Origin: CAWCAW01 sp963793645
Lineage (GTDB): Bacteria > Actinomycetota > Acidimicrobiia > Acidimicrobiales > UBA8190
NCBI GenBank assembly: GCA_963793645.1
Contig: CAWCAW010000002.1
Span: 1-64,000 of the forward strand
Length of the DNA: 64,000 nucleotides
Direction: 5' to 3'
Shown: positions 35,861-44,303 of the stretch, piece after piece
Layout of the letters: every line of letters begins with the position of its first letter
Numbering within the stretch: position 1 is the first letter of the stretch
Position numbers and translations under genes: made by a program
The notes under the pieces: generated by a model
Database searches by the model: none
Seen by the model: the letters and a program-made list of their open reading frames with translations, nothing else
What the model was told of the DNA's origin: nothing

Positions 35861-36982
35861 TCAGGCAGTGACTGCAGAAGGCACGAACGCTCCGCCGGTG
35901 CGAACGACGCCCATGCGCTCGAGCATGACCTTGAGGTCGTGCGGGTTCGATGCAGAGTCCATGGCCTCACGCAGACCGATGACGCCCTTTTGCAGCAGAT
36001 CAGCGAGCGCCTGGTCGAATGTCTGCATCCCGTAGTACTGCCCCTCGGCCATGATCTGGTCGATATCGGAAGTCTGCACGGGATCGAGGATGGCCTGCTG
36101 GATCCGACCGTTGACAACCATCACCTCGACAGCAGGGACGCGGCCGGAGCCGTCCTCACGCGCGATCAGGCGCTGGCAGATGGTGCCCTTCAAGGCGCCG
36201 GCCAGGCTGACGCGAATCTGTCCTTGCTGATGGGGTGGGAAGTAGTCGACGATCCGGTTGACCGTCTCGGTGGCCGTCGAGGTGTGCAGGGTCGAGAACA
36301 CCAGGTGGCCGGTTTCCGCCGCGGTCAGGGCGGTGAACACGGTTTCGGGGTCTCGCATCTCACCGATGAGAATGACATCGGGGTCTTGGCGAAGCACGAC
36401 GCGCATGGCGCTCGTGAAGCTGTCCGTGTCGAAGCCGACCTCGCGCTGTTCAATGGCCGCCATGTGGTCCACGTGGAGGTACTCGACGGGATCCTCGATG
36501 GTGATGATGTGCGACGCCCGCGTGTGATTGATGTGGTCGATCATCGACGCCAAGGTGGTGGTCTTGCCCGAACCCGTGGGTCCTGTCACCAGCACGAGGC
36601 CTCGCTGCTCGTCGGCCAGGCGGCGAACGACATCAGGAAGCAGAAGATCGGCGATCGTCGACGCACTGGTGCGGACTCGCCGGATGGCCAGCGCCACCGA
36701 GGCCCGTTGCGTAAAAGCGTTGACACGAAACCGCCCGAGTCCAGGAACCGAATAGGCGAAGTCGGCCTCGCGCTTGGTCTCGAAAACCTCGAGGAGGTTG
36801 GGGGGCATCATCGAGCGCGCCAACGCTCCAGTTTCCTCGGCATTGAATTGCGGCTCGTCCTCGATGGCCCGCAACTGCCCGTTGATTCTGACCCGAGGGG
36901 GCGCGTCGGCCTTGATGTGTAGGTCGGAGCCATCGAGCTCGGCCAACACGTGCAGCAAGCGGTCGAGATCGTCTCTATCCAT
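35861..36982 (-). CDS. pilT: Type IV pilus retraction ATPase PilT
   Basis: A 373-residue canonical PilT. Start region LAELDGSDLHIKADAPPRVR, Walker A GPTGSGKTTT, Asp box ITIEDPVEYLH, Walker B DVILIGEMRDPET, His box GHLVFSTLHT, and the C-terminal YYGMQTFDQALADLL region with the PilT AIRNLIRE-like element replaced by GRIQQAI. It is a separate unit from the main operon, with its own upstream region, and converges on pilD. It differs from the MshEN-bearing PilT at 30550, so the cell has two retraction-type motors. Confidence 0.9.
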   Translation of the reverse strand: MDRDDLDRLLHVLAELDGSDLHIKADAPPRVRINGQLRAIEDEPQFNAEETGALARSMMPPNLLEVFETKREADFAYSVPGLGRFRVNAFTQRASVALAIRRVRTSASTIADLLLPDVVRRLADEQRGLVLVTGPTGSGKTTTLASMIDHINHTRASHIITIEDPVEYLHVDHMAAIEQREVGFDTDSFTSAMRVVLRQDPDVILIGEMRDPETVFTALTAAETGHLVFSTLHTSTATETVNRIVDYFPPHQQGQIRVSLAGALKGTICQRLIAREDGSGRVPAVEVMVVNGRIQQAILDPVQTSDIDQIMAEGQYYGMQTFDQALADLLQKGVIGLREAMDSASNPHDLKVMLERMGVVRTGGAFVPSAVTA

Positions 36983-36991
36983 GGAGCCCCC

Positions 36992-37018
36992 GTCTGTACA
37001 GACCCGGCCACAACCGGG
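36992..37018 (-). promoter_or_regulatory. Palindrome and hairpin upstream of pilT
   Basis: Just upstream of the pilT start lies a perfect 12-base palindrome GTCTGTACAGAC (36992-37003), directly followed on the plus strand by a hairpin CCCGG/CCGGG (37003-37007, 37014-37018). They could be an operator or leader structure. The rest of the 335-base gap 36983-37317 shows no gene and no riboswitch I recognise. Confidence 0.3.
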
Positions 37019-37317
37019 CTTTCGTCATGGGCGTGCGCGCCCGCGTGCGGTCAATGGGAGTGCATCGACGCGCGTGACTGTTCACTTGATCATTGGCTCG
37101 GACATCGCCAAGGGCCCTGGGCCAGGCGCATGTCGCCCGGAAGCCGGTCGAGGGTAAGCACTGAGCGTGTCTGATTGGCCACTACAAATCCCATTGCAGG
37201 GCTTTCGGAGCGCCGTCGGGGACTCATTGTGACAAGGGCCACACAACACTGATTTTCGTCATGTAACCGCAACACTGCCGCTGTGCGTTTGTCGCGTTCT
37301 CGGGCCATGATCCACCC

Positions 37318-37614
37318 ATGGAACCGCTCGTGTTGGAGTCGTGTCACAGCACCTGGCTGTTCGACACGCAGCGCATGCGCTTCCGGCGCGTCCTCAAGGG
37401 GCTCGACCTGGACAACCACCCCGCCTCCACCGGGTGGAGGCCGTACTTCGGTCTCGACATCGACCCGGTGTCGGAGTCGTTTGTGGTGCTGCTCAACCCC
37501 GAGGGAACACGCTTGCTGCGGTCCTGGCGTCACGTCGAACACTGCACGCAGTGCGGCGGCGAGGCGACGGGCGAGCTCTCCCTCGACGAGCTCCGCAGCG
37601 CGGCGCGCGCCTGA
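37318..37614 (+). CDS. Hypothetical protein with a CxxC motif
   Basis: 98 residues, no signal peptide or membrane helix. There is one CxxC (HCTQCGG, residues about 76-82) and an early Cys/His (ESCHS) that might complete a metal site. The middle is rich in aromatic and Arg residues (DTQRMRFRRVLKGLDLD). The acidic/helical end is LSLDELRSAARA. I do not recognise the family. It lies alone between pilT and the Pro/Ala-rich gene. Confidence 0.45.
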   Translation: MEPLVLESCHSTWLFDTQRMRFRRVLKGLDLDNHPASTGWRPYFGLDIDPVSESFVVLLNPEGTRLLRSWRHVEHCTQCGGEATGELSLDELRSAARA

Positions 37615-37845
37615 GTTTCGGGGCCGGTCCGAGGCTCCGCTCAAGGCAAAGGGCTTCGACGTCGATAAGCATCCCATCGGTAGCGGTGGAAGTCGGCGGG
37701 AAGCGGGCAGTGGTCGGGACATTTCGCTTTTTACATGAGGTCCTTTGTGGTCCGTCGCGCCAGCGCGGCGCGACTACGGACGGGACACACGGCGAGCCCG
37801 GCACTCCAGATTCCGGCACCCCAGGTACAGGAGAGTGACCCGGAT

Positions 37846-39423
37846 ATGACGATTGAGAGTCTCCAGCCGAACGAAACACCGTCGGACACCGACCTCATTC
37901 GCTCGATGGCCGTGTCGTCGGCGGAGCTTTGGCACGAGATGCTCGATCGCCTTACGCAGATCCATGAGAGCCACATCATCTTGGCCCGCGCCGTAGAAGA
38001 GCTCGGGACCATCGTGCGCCAATCAATGTCCGGCGCGCCGCTGCCGGCGTTGGAACAGGTCCACCGGATCGCGTCGCTGCCCGTGGGCTCCATGCCGTCC
38101 GCCGTTTCGTTGGCCTTGGGATCGGGGGGGGCCACCACAGCATCGATCGCCGCCACGTCGACGATCACGATCCCCGACGGTGCCGACGCCGTGGCTCAGG
38201 CGCAGGCCATCGTCGATGCACTGCTCGGACTCGAAGAGCAAGATTCGACCTCGTCGACACCGACCACGACACCGGCACCAGTCGCCGAAACCATCGAGCA
38301 ACGTGGCGACTCCAAAGCTGCCAAGGCGGCAGCCAAGTCATCGGCCAAAGCTGCTTTGAAGGCGCCGGACACCAAAGGGACCGGCGAGGACGCCGGCGGC
38401 GGCAAAACACCCATCGAAACGACAGCGGTCGACGCCACTGCGGTCAATGTGGCCGGGGTGACGCTGGAACCGGCGGTGCAGTCGCAGTCGCCGGGTCCGG
38501 GTCCGGGTCCGGGTCCGGACGTACCAGCGACGGTTGTCGACCACATTGCGGAGCCTGTCCTTTTGGTCACGCTGGCGGAGGCCTCAACGAACTCTCAAGA
38601 TGCGGCGCCGGGGCCCGCCGCCATCGACCCCACCTATTTCGGGATCCCCGCCACCCTTGGCGAACTCAGCACCGACGCCATCGATTCGTTGTTGGCGGCG
38701 GAATTTGGAGACCCCATAGTGGCGTCGGAGACCGCCGACCTCGGGACCAACGGGTCGGTCGGTGCTGCTGACGCCGTGGTTCTCGACGCCCTCCTCGGTA
38801 CCGAATTCGTCAGTCAGGCTCCGGCCGCCCTCACTGTGGTGGCTCCCCCACCCATGAGCGCGCCCGTCGCGCCCGTGGCGACGGCCGCCGCGGCGGTAGC
38901 ACCCCCGCCGCCAGCTACGACAGCTTCAGCTACCCCCCCGTCGCAGATGCTGCCTCCGCCCTTGATCGCACCAGACATCGAGTTCGAGGAAGACACAGCG
39001 CTCGAACCTGTTGCCCTTCACGTCCACGTCGCAGCTCCCGACCCCGCTTTGGTTTCACCGCCCGTACTCACCTTGGCGCCGGTGCCTCCGCCACAGTCCG
39101 AGCTCCCAACCTTTTCCGTTGTTGCCCAAGCTCCAGTGGCAGCACCGATTGTGCCGCCAATGGCCGCCACGCCGGTCGCACAGGTCGCACCCTCGGCGGT
39201 GGCCCCTATCGTTCAGTTCCGCACGGTGACACCCGAATCGCCCGTGGCGCCCCACGTCATGTCCGCAGCATCAATGGCGACCGAGATCCTGGCCGCTACC
39301 CCCGAGGAGAAGAAGCCCGAGAAGCCGGATGAGGTCGAGGAAGAGGAGATCAACCAGAACATCTCCGAGGACCTCACCATCCTCGCCACCAACCGCAAGA
39401 AGCGGCGGTTTCACCGAAACTAA
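37846..39423 (+). CDS. Pro/Ala-rich low-complexity protein with basic C-terminus
   Basis: About 525 residues from the ATG at 37846, preceded by AGGAGA; the open frame extends 37 codons upstream without homology. Residues 1-80 are helical (SSAELWHEMLDRLTQIHES). Then comes a long disordered part rich in Ala, Pro, Thr and Val, including the repeat PGPGPGPGP and a region with LGELSTDAIDSLLAAEF / VVLDALLGTEF, two related short helices. The C-terminus is charged (EEKKPEKPDEVEEEEINQN, then KKRRFHRN). There is no signal peptide. It may be a scaffold; the closeness to pilus genes is the only functional hint. Confidence 0.55.
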   Translation: MTIESLQPNETPSDTDLIRSMAVSSAELWHEMLDRLTQIHESHIILARAVEELGTIVRQSMSGAPLPALEQVHRIASLPVGSMPSAVSLALGSGGATTASIAATSTITIPDGADAVAQAQAIVDALLGLEEQDSTSSTPTTTPAPVAETIEQRGDSKAAKAAAKSSAKAALKAPDTKGTGEDAGGGKTPIETTAVDATAVNVAGVTLEPAVQSQSPGPGPGPGPDVPATVVDHIAEPVLLVTLAEASTNSQDAAPGPAAIDPTYFGIPATLGELSTDAIDSLLAAEFGDPIVASETADLGTNGSVGAADAVVLDALLGTEFVSQAPAALTVVAPPPMSAPVAPVATAAAAVAPPPPATTASATPPSQMLPPPLIAPDIEFEEDTALEPVALHVHVAAPDPALVSPPVLTLAPVPPPQSELPTFSVVAQAPVAAPIVPPMAATPVAQVAPSAVAPIVQFRTVTPESPVAPHVMSAASMATEILAATPEEKKPEKPDEVEEEEINQNISEDLTILATNRKKRRFHRN

Positions 39424-39450
39424 AGGGGGCGGGGGCCCGACGGTGAGTCG

Positions 39451-39945
39451 TTAAGGCTGGGGTGGGCGGCGCCAGGTACCGAAGCTCCCGCCCACCTTCT
39501 CCCACAGTGCAAGTTCGGCGACACTCATCGTCCTGTCCGACGACTTGCACATGTCGTAGATGGTCAAGGCGGCCACGGCGCAGGCGGTGAGGGCTTCCAT
39601 TTCCACGCCGGTGCGGTCAACGGTCTCGACTTGGGCCTCCACTTCGACGAAGTCGTCGCCGATGTTGAAGTTGATGTGTACCGTCCCCACCAGAAGCGGG
39701 TGGCACATAGGGATCAAATCCGAGGTCTTCTTGGCCGCCTGGATCCCGGCAATGCGGGCCGCCGCCAGCACGTCCCCTTTGGTGATGGCGTTGCTGGCAA
39801 CTTTGGCCGTGGTCTCCGGCGCCATGAGCACTCGGCAGCGCGCCAACGCTCGGCGGTGGGTCGGCTCCTTCGGCGTGAGCTCCAGGCTTCGTGCGCTCTT
39901 GAGGGGATCGAGGTGCGTAAGGCTTCGGTCGACCACGGTCGGCAT
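39451..39945 (-). CDS. moaC: Cyclic pyranopterin monophosphate synthase MoaC
   Basis: A 164-residue MoaC, the second enzyme of molybdenum cofactor synthesis (rearranged GTP product to cPMP). Conserved sites are present: KGDVLAAARIAGI with the active Lys, MCHPLLVGTVHINF with the His, and VDRTGVEMEALTACAV and IYDMCKSSDR with the Asp and Lys of the active site. The N-terminal segment (LTHLDPLKSARSLELTPKEP) departs from the usual VDVS-K-T text. An ATG at 40017 exists but would overlap the CIRCE site, so 39945 is used. No other moa genes are nearby. Confidence 0.88.
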   Translation of the reverse strand: MPTVVDRSLTHLDPLKSARSLELTPKEPTHRRALARCRVLMAPETTAKVASNAITKGDVLAAARIAGIQAAKKTSDLIPMCHPLLVGTVHINFNIGDDFVEVEAQVETVDRTGVEMEALTACAVAALTIYDMCKSSDRTMSVAELALWEKVGGSFGTWRRPPQP

Positions 39946-40003
39946 TCTAGGCTGCCAGGAACTACGCAACGGGGGGACGCCGTACGGCGCGTCCTCCGCT
40001 AAG

Positions 40004-40030
40004 CTGGCACTCAACACACGAGAGTGCTAA
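40004..40030 (+). promoter_or_regulatory. CIRCE element, HrcA operator
   Basis: CTGGCACTC-N9-GAGTGCTAA. The right arm matches the CIRCE consensus (TTAGCACTC-N9-GAGTGCTAA) at nine of nine positions and the left at seven of nine, with exact nine-base spacing. It lies 19 bases before the ATG of the zinc-ribbon gene at 40050. HrcA binding here would give heat-shock induction. Confidence 0.85.
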
Positions 40031-40049
40031 AGGAAGGGACGGGGCGAGG

Positions 40050-40421
40050 ATGCCGACCTACGAATATGCGTGCACGTCCTGTGGCGAGCACCTCGAGGTC
40101 GTGCAGTCGTTTCGCGACGACGCCTTGACGACGTGCCCGGCATGTGACGGGGACTTGCGCAAGGTGTTCGGGTCCATCGGCGTGGTGTTCAAGGGCAGCG
40201 GCTTTTATAAGACCGACACCCGGTCTTCGACCAAGTCCTCGACCTCCAGCGCCGAGAAGTCCAGCGCTGAGAAGTCCAGCGCATCGGACTCTTCGACATC
40301 GTCGGACTCGAGCGGTTCGTCGTCCTCCTCAGAGTCTTCCTCGGACAGCACGAAGAAGAGCTCCACAAAGGAGTCCACCAAGCCCTCGAAAGGCTCCGGC
40401 GAAAAGGCCGCTGCCTCCTGA
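40050..40421 (+). CDS. ruc: FmdB-type zinc-ribbon protein with Ser/Lys-rich disordered tail, Ruc-like chaperone
   Basis: 123 residues. The first 50 are an FmdB-family zinc ribbon (MPTYEYACTSCGEHLEVVQS, then TTCPACDG) with four Cys. The C-terminal 65 residues are almost only Ser, Lys, Thr and Glu, surely disordered, with a repeated SSAEKSSAEKSSAS. This architecture with an HrcA operator just upstream is that of M. tuberculosis Rv0991c (Ruc), a heat-induced chaperone switched on by oxidation of its zinc-bound cysteines. The homology is by domain layout and regulation; a direct alignment was not done. AAGGAAGGGA upstream serves as ribosome site. Confidence 0.78.
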   Translation: MPTYEYACTSCGEHLEVVQSFRDDALTTCPACDGDLRKVFGSIGVVFKGSGFYKTDTRSSTKSSTSSAEKSSAEKSSASDSSTSSDSSGSSSSSESSSDSTKKSSTKESTKPSKGSGEKAAAS

Positions 40422-40498
40422 ACGAAGGCTAGGCCCCGAGGACCGGGCTCAGAGCGCCGAGTGGGGCCGGTGTCGTCGCATGCCCGGAAGACCGCGCC

Positions 40499-41305
40499 TC
40501 ACGACGGGGGCGGCGAGTAATAGAACACGTTGTCCTGTGCGGTCGGACCGACGAGCGCGTTGGTGGGACTGGACGGCGTGACGGTCACCGACGGATAACA
40601 GATCGACATGCTGACGTAGTACACCCCGCAGCCACTGTCGAGAGTTGTGGGGTCGACCACGAAGGGGATGACGGCGGTCGTTTGCCCCGGGGCGAAGGTG
40701 ACCATGGCCGAACTCGGACTGAACGACGACGCCGCCCCGGACCAGGCACCCCAGAACAGCGCCGACTGGGGCCCGTCCGCGGTTGTGTAGCTCACCTGCA
40801 CCGTGGAGGTGCTGGGCTCACTGAGCGCCAACCCCACCGCCTCGCTCGGGTACGTGAAAGTCACGGGACCGCCGAACGACACCGACGGAACCAAGGGGAC
40901 TGCCACGGGGGCCGACGCCGGCCCGTGACCGTGGGCGTTGGCGGCACGCACGCGGACCTTGTATCGGCGACCGTGGGTGAGCCCCGACACCGTGCACGTC
41001 GTGGCTCCTGCCGTCGTGCACGTTTCCTTGCCGGGCGCGGTGACCACTGTGTAGGCGGTGATGGACGAGCCGCCGTCTGCAGCGGGGGCCGTCCACGAGA
41101 CGTCCGCCCCCCCGACAATGGCGACAACGGTGACGCCCGTCGGCTTGCCGGGCTTGGAGCTCGCCGACGATCGGGCATGGGCGTAGGCGGGCACGGCCCC
41201 CACGACAAGGAGGACGAGGACGGCCAGCACCGCAAAAAGACCCCGGCCGGGCACCTCGAGTCGACTCAGGGCGCGGTCACAGCTCGGTTTCATGTTTCGA
41301 CTCAT
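40499..41305 (-). CDS. Secreted fibronectin type III-domain protein
   Basis: 268 residues from the ATG at 41305 (an ATG at 41338 is in frame). A signal peptide is visible (LFAVLAVLVLLVVGAVPAYAHA). One FN3 domain follows at about residues 55-140 (KPTGVTVVAIVGGADVSWTA to YKVRVRAANAHGHGPAS). The last 120 residues look like a beta-sandwich of the Calx-beta type (VQVSYTTADG, TFAPGQTTAVIPFVVD). It is probably exported and may bind surface carbohydrate or protein. No sortase or membrane anchor is seen. It is convergent with the zinc-ribbon gene. Confidence 0.65.
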   Translation of the reverse strand: MSRNMKPSCDRALSRLEVPGRGLFAVLAVLVLLVVGAVPAYAHARSSASSKPGKPTGVTVVAIVGGADVSWTAPAADGGSSITAYTVVTAPGKETCTTAGATTCTVSGLTHGRRYKVRVRAANAHGHGPASAPVAVPLVPSVSFGGPVTFTYPSEAVGLALSEPSTSTVQVSYTTADGPQSALFWGAWSGAASSFSPSSAMVTFAPGQTTAVIPFVVDPTTLDSGCGVYYVSMSICYPSVTVTPSSPTNALVGPTAQDNVFYYSPPPS

Positions 41306-41420
41306 CGAGGCCCCCCTGATAGTCGATGACGTCGCCAAGCCTACGAGAGACCGTGGCGGCCCGCTCTGTTGACAGCAGGGGTTGACGGTGGGCAGACGCC
41401 CGGCGATCGACCCGGAACTC

Positions 41421-42806
41421 CTACGCCCCGCTGGCGGCCATGTTGGCGACGGCCAACGTCTGCCCCGAAGCCAGGCCCGGGAGCCACTCCACGTCCGCTC
41501 CCACGTGCACGATGTCGTGCAGCATCCGCTGCAACGTCGAAGCCACGGTCAGTTCTCGTACCGGTTCGGCCAGCTCGCCGCCCCGGATCATCAGACCCTC
41601 GGCCCCCACCGAGAAATCGCCGCTGATGGTGTCCACGCCCGAGTGCACGCCCGACACCGACTGGACGTAGAGGCCGTCGCCCACCGCCCGCAGGATCTCG
41701 GCGGACCCGAGATTCCCCGGCGTCAGATGCAGGGCGCGGCAGCCGGCCACCGGCGTGGTGGCGTAGCCGCCCCGTACGGCCGAGGCCGTCGACGCCGTAC
41801 CGGCGCGGCTGGCCGAGGTGGTGTCGAACACAAAGCCTCGCAACACCCCGCCGTCAAGCAGGACGTTGCGCCGGCAGGCCAGTCCTTCGGCGTCGTGTGA
41901 CGACGCCCCGAAGGCCCGCGCATCGGTGGGATCGTCGACCAAGGTGATACCGGCGCGCGCCACGTCCTCACCAACGCGCCCCGCGAAAAACGATCGTCTC
42001 TTGGTGACCGCCTCGCCCGACAACGCCGCCGACACCACGCCCAGCAACGTCGAGGTGATGCGGGGATCGAACACCACGACGAGATGGCCTGATCGACCTT
42101 TGACCGCACCCAGCATGCGCGTGGCCCGATTCACGGCGTCGAGCGCCGCCTTGTCGAGATCGAGGTCGGTCGGACCGCGTCCGGCCGAGAACCCCGAACC
42201 GGTCTGGCTCTCGGCACCTTCGCCGGCGATGGCCGTCACCGACACACTGCACAGTGTGCGCGCCGCGGTGGCGGCGATACCGGTGGACGTGGCGATGGCG
42301 GCGCGAGCGACCATGTCGCCGTAGTCGCACCCGTGCACTTGGCGAACCCGGGGGTCGCCCGATCGGACCCGTCGCTCGAGCTCCAGGGCCAGATCAACTT
42401 TGGCCGAGGTGGCCAGAGACACCACGCCCTCGTCCCACAGATCGAGCGCGGCCGGCGCCACCCCGTCGGGTACGGCCAGCATGACGTGGTCGTCGGGAGT
42501 GGCGAACGATGCGTTGTCGCGCGCTTGGGCCAAGGTGTCTCGCACGACCAGGTCGTCGAGGCTTCCCGCGTAGGCGAAGCCCTGGCGTCCGGCCATCAAT
42601 ACCCGGATACCCACCCCGGCCGACGCCGCCGACGACAGTGACTCGACTTCGCCTTCAAAGGCCCGCACGTCGGTCTCGACGCTGCGAGAGACGTAGACCT
42701 CGATGTGCTCACCGGGTCCGGCCGACGCTGCCACCGATGTGGCCAGATCGAGAAGCTCCTGGGCCGACGATGCCGTCGACGGGGCGGTAGTCAGCGTGTC
42801 AGACAC
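41421..42806 (-). CDS. tldE: TldE/PmbA-like subunit of the TldD/TldE protease
   Basis: 461 residues with the PmbA/TldD fold but no HExxH zinc motif, which marks the inactive TldE partner. Typical runs are GVGIRVLMAGRQGFAYAGSL near the start and GFVFDTTSASRAGTAS and TPVAGCRALHLTPGN near the end. The TldD/TldE pair is a heterodimeric metalloprotease that trims unfolded peptides and matures some ribosomal peptides. Its ATG overlaps the tldD gene end by eight bases, so the two are made together. Confidence 0.88.
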   Translation of the reverse strand: MSDTLTTAPSTASSAQELLDLATSVAASAGPGEHIEVYVSRSVETDVRAFEGEVESLSSAASAGVGIRVLMAGRQGFAYAGSLDDLVVRDTLAQARDNASFATPDDHVMLAVPDGVAPAALDLWDEGVVSLATSAKVDLALELERRVRSGDPRVRQVHGCDYGDMVARAAIATSTGIAATAARTLCSVSVTAIAGEGAESQTGSGFSAGRGPTDLDLDKAALDAVNRATRMLGAVKGRSGHLVVVFDPRITSTLLGVVSAALSGEAVTKRRSFFAGRVGEDVARAGITLVDDPTDARAFGASSHDAEGLACRRNVLLDGGVLRGFVFDTTSASRAGTASTASAVRGGYATTPVAGCRALHLTPGNLGSAEILRAVGDGLYVQSVSGVHSGVDTISGDFSVGAEGLMIRGGELAEPVRELTVASTLQRMLHDIVHVGADVEWLPGLASGQTLAVANMAASGA

Positions 42807-44214
42807 CGGCGGTGCCCCCGATCGTCACCCCGGTGAGCCGCAAGGTGGGCTGGCCGCATCCCACCGGCACGCTCTGGCCGTCCTTGCCGCAGGTGCCCGG
42901 CTCCATGGCGAAGTCGTTGGCCACGGCGTCGATCCGACGAAGGATCTCGGGGCCGTTGCCGATGAGATTTGCATCACGCAGTGGATTGGTGATCTGACCG
43001 CCCTCGATGAGATATGCCTCCACCATGCCGAAGACGAAGTCGCCGGTGGTGGTGTTGACCTGGCCTCCGCCCAGCTTGGCCACATAGACCCCGGTGGGTG
43101 TTTGCGCCACGATCTCGTCGGGGTCCTCGGTGCCGTTGAGGAGAAACGTGTTGGTCATACGCACCATGGGGAGGTGACGGTAGCTCTGGCGCCGACCGTT
43201 GGTCGACGAGCCGCGCCCGTCTTGACGGGCCCGGAGGTAGTCCCACATGTAATCCGACAGCACGCCGTTTTCGATCAGCACGTTGCGACCGGCCGCATTG
43301 CCCTCGTCGTCGACGGCAAAACTTCCCCATTGCGTGGCGATGGTCCCGTCGTCGACCAAGGTGACGAGCGGGCTGGCCACGAGTTGCCCTACCTGCCCGG
43401 CGTAGACAGACGCACCCTTGGCGATGTGGTCTGCCTCGAGGCCGTGTCCACACGCCTCGTGAAACAACACGCCGCCGCTGCCCGATGCCAGCACCACGGG
43501 CACCTCGCCGCTGGGAGCGGGACGGGCCACCAGCTTTGCCAGCGCCCGCCGGGCGGCCGTGGTGGCCACATCCTCGACGGCGACCGTGTCGAACAGCTCG
43601 AAACCCACCATGAAGGCGGCTGACTCGCGGCCCGTGTGCATGCCGGTGTCGCCTTCGGCTACACACGACACCGAAAAGCGCGACCGCACCTGGTCATCAC
43701 CAGTGAAGACGCCGTCGCTGTTGGCCACCAACATGCGGCGCCGGCTGTCGCCATAGGCGGCCGACACCTGGGTGATGGCACCCCCCGCACTGCGAGCCGC
43801 CTCATCGGCGCGCGCCAGCAAAGCGATCTTGTCGGCCTTGGCCACCGTGTCGGGAAAGATGGCGATCTCGTTAGGGCGAGGTGCGGTGGTGGGCACCAGC
43901 CCGACGACCCGGCCAGGCCCGCCTTGGCGGGACACGGCCCGAGCCGCTTCGGCGGCCGCCAACAAACCCGCCTCGCTCAAATCGGCGGTATGGGCGTAGC
44001 CGGTGGTCTCCCCCACCACCACCCGCACCCCGGCACCGCGATCGCGCCCCGAGGACAGTTCCTCGACTCGGCCGTCGTCGAGGACGGCCGAGGTGCCGTG
44101 GCGGTCCTCGGCGAAGATCTCGGCGAAGTCCCCGCCCTGGCTCAACGCGGCCGCCAAGACCCGTTCGATGGTGGCCGGCTCGATAAGCGATCCGGCGTCA
44201 GAAGTCGTCGTCAA
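42799..44214 (-). CDS. tldD: TldD metalloprotease subunit
   Basis: 471 residues. The zinc motif HEACGHGLEAD (HExxxH form typical of TldD) is at about residue 260, and the later Cys ligand region is GKDGQSVPVGCGQPTLRL. The start is a TTG at 44214 preceded by GGAAGGAA; the frame remains open upstream with no homology and would run into the thioesterase gene start. It forms the active subunit with the TldE encoded directly downstream. No candidate precursor peptide gene was seen next to it. Confidence 0.88.
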   Translation of the reverse strand: MTTTSDAGSLIEPATIERVLAAALSQGGDFAEIFAEDRHGTSAVLDDGRVEELSSGRDRGAGVRVVVGETTGYAHTADLSEAGLLAAAEAARAVSRQGGPGRVVGLVPTTAPRPNEIAIFPDTVAKADKIALLARADEAARSAGGAITQVSAAYGDSRRRMLVANSDGVFTGDDQVRSRFSVSCVAEGDTGMHTGRESAAFMVGFELFDTVAVEDVATTAARRALAKLVARPAPSGEVPVVLASGSGGVLFHEACGHGLEADHIAKGASVYAGQVGQLVASPLVTLVDDGTIATQWGSFAVDDEGNAAGRNVLIENGVLSDYMWDYLRARQDGRGSSTNGRRQSYRHLPMVRMTNTFLLNGTEDPDEIVAQTPTGVYVAKLGGGQVNTTTGDFVFGMVEAYLIEGGQITNPLRDANLIGNGPEILRRIDAVANDFAMEPGTCGKDGQSVPVGCGQPTLRLTGVTIGGTAGV

Positions 44215-44303
44215 CGAAGTTCCTTCCTGCCGCTTGTGGGCGATCCCCCTCGAGTAGGGCGAACAGCGGCACCCTGGCGCACACGCCTCGGAGGAGGGTC
44301 CCT

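Noticed and set aside
40521..40534. TAGAACACGTTGTC, resembling a KstR site
   Set aside because: It lies inside the 3' end of the fibronectin III gene, lacks the last A, and no sterol gene is near.
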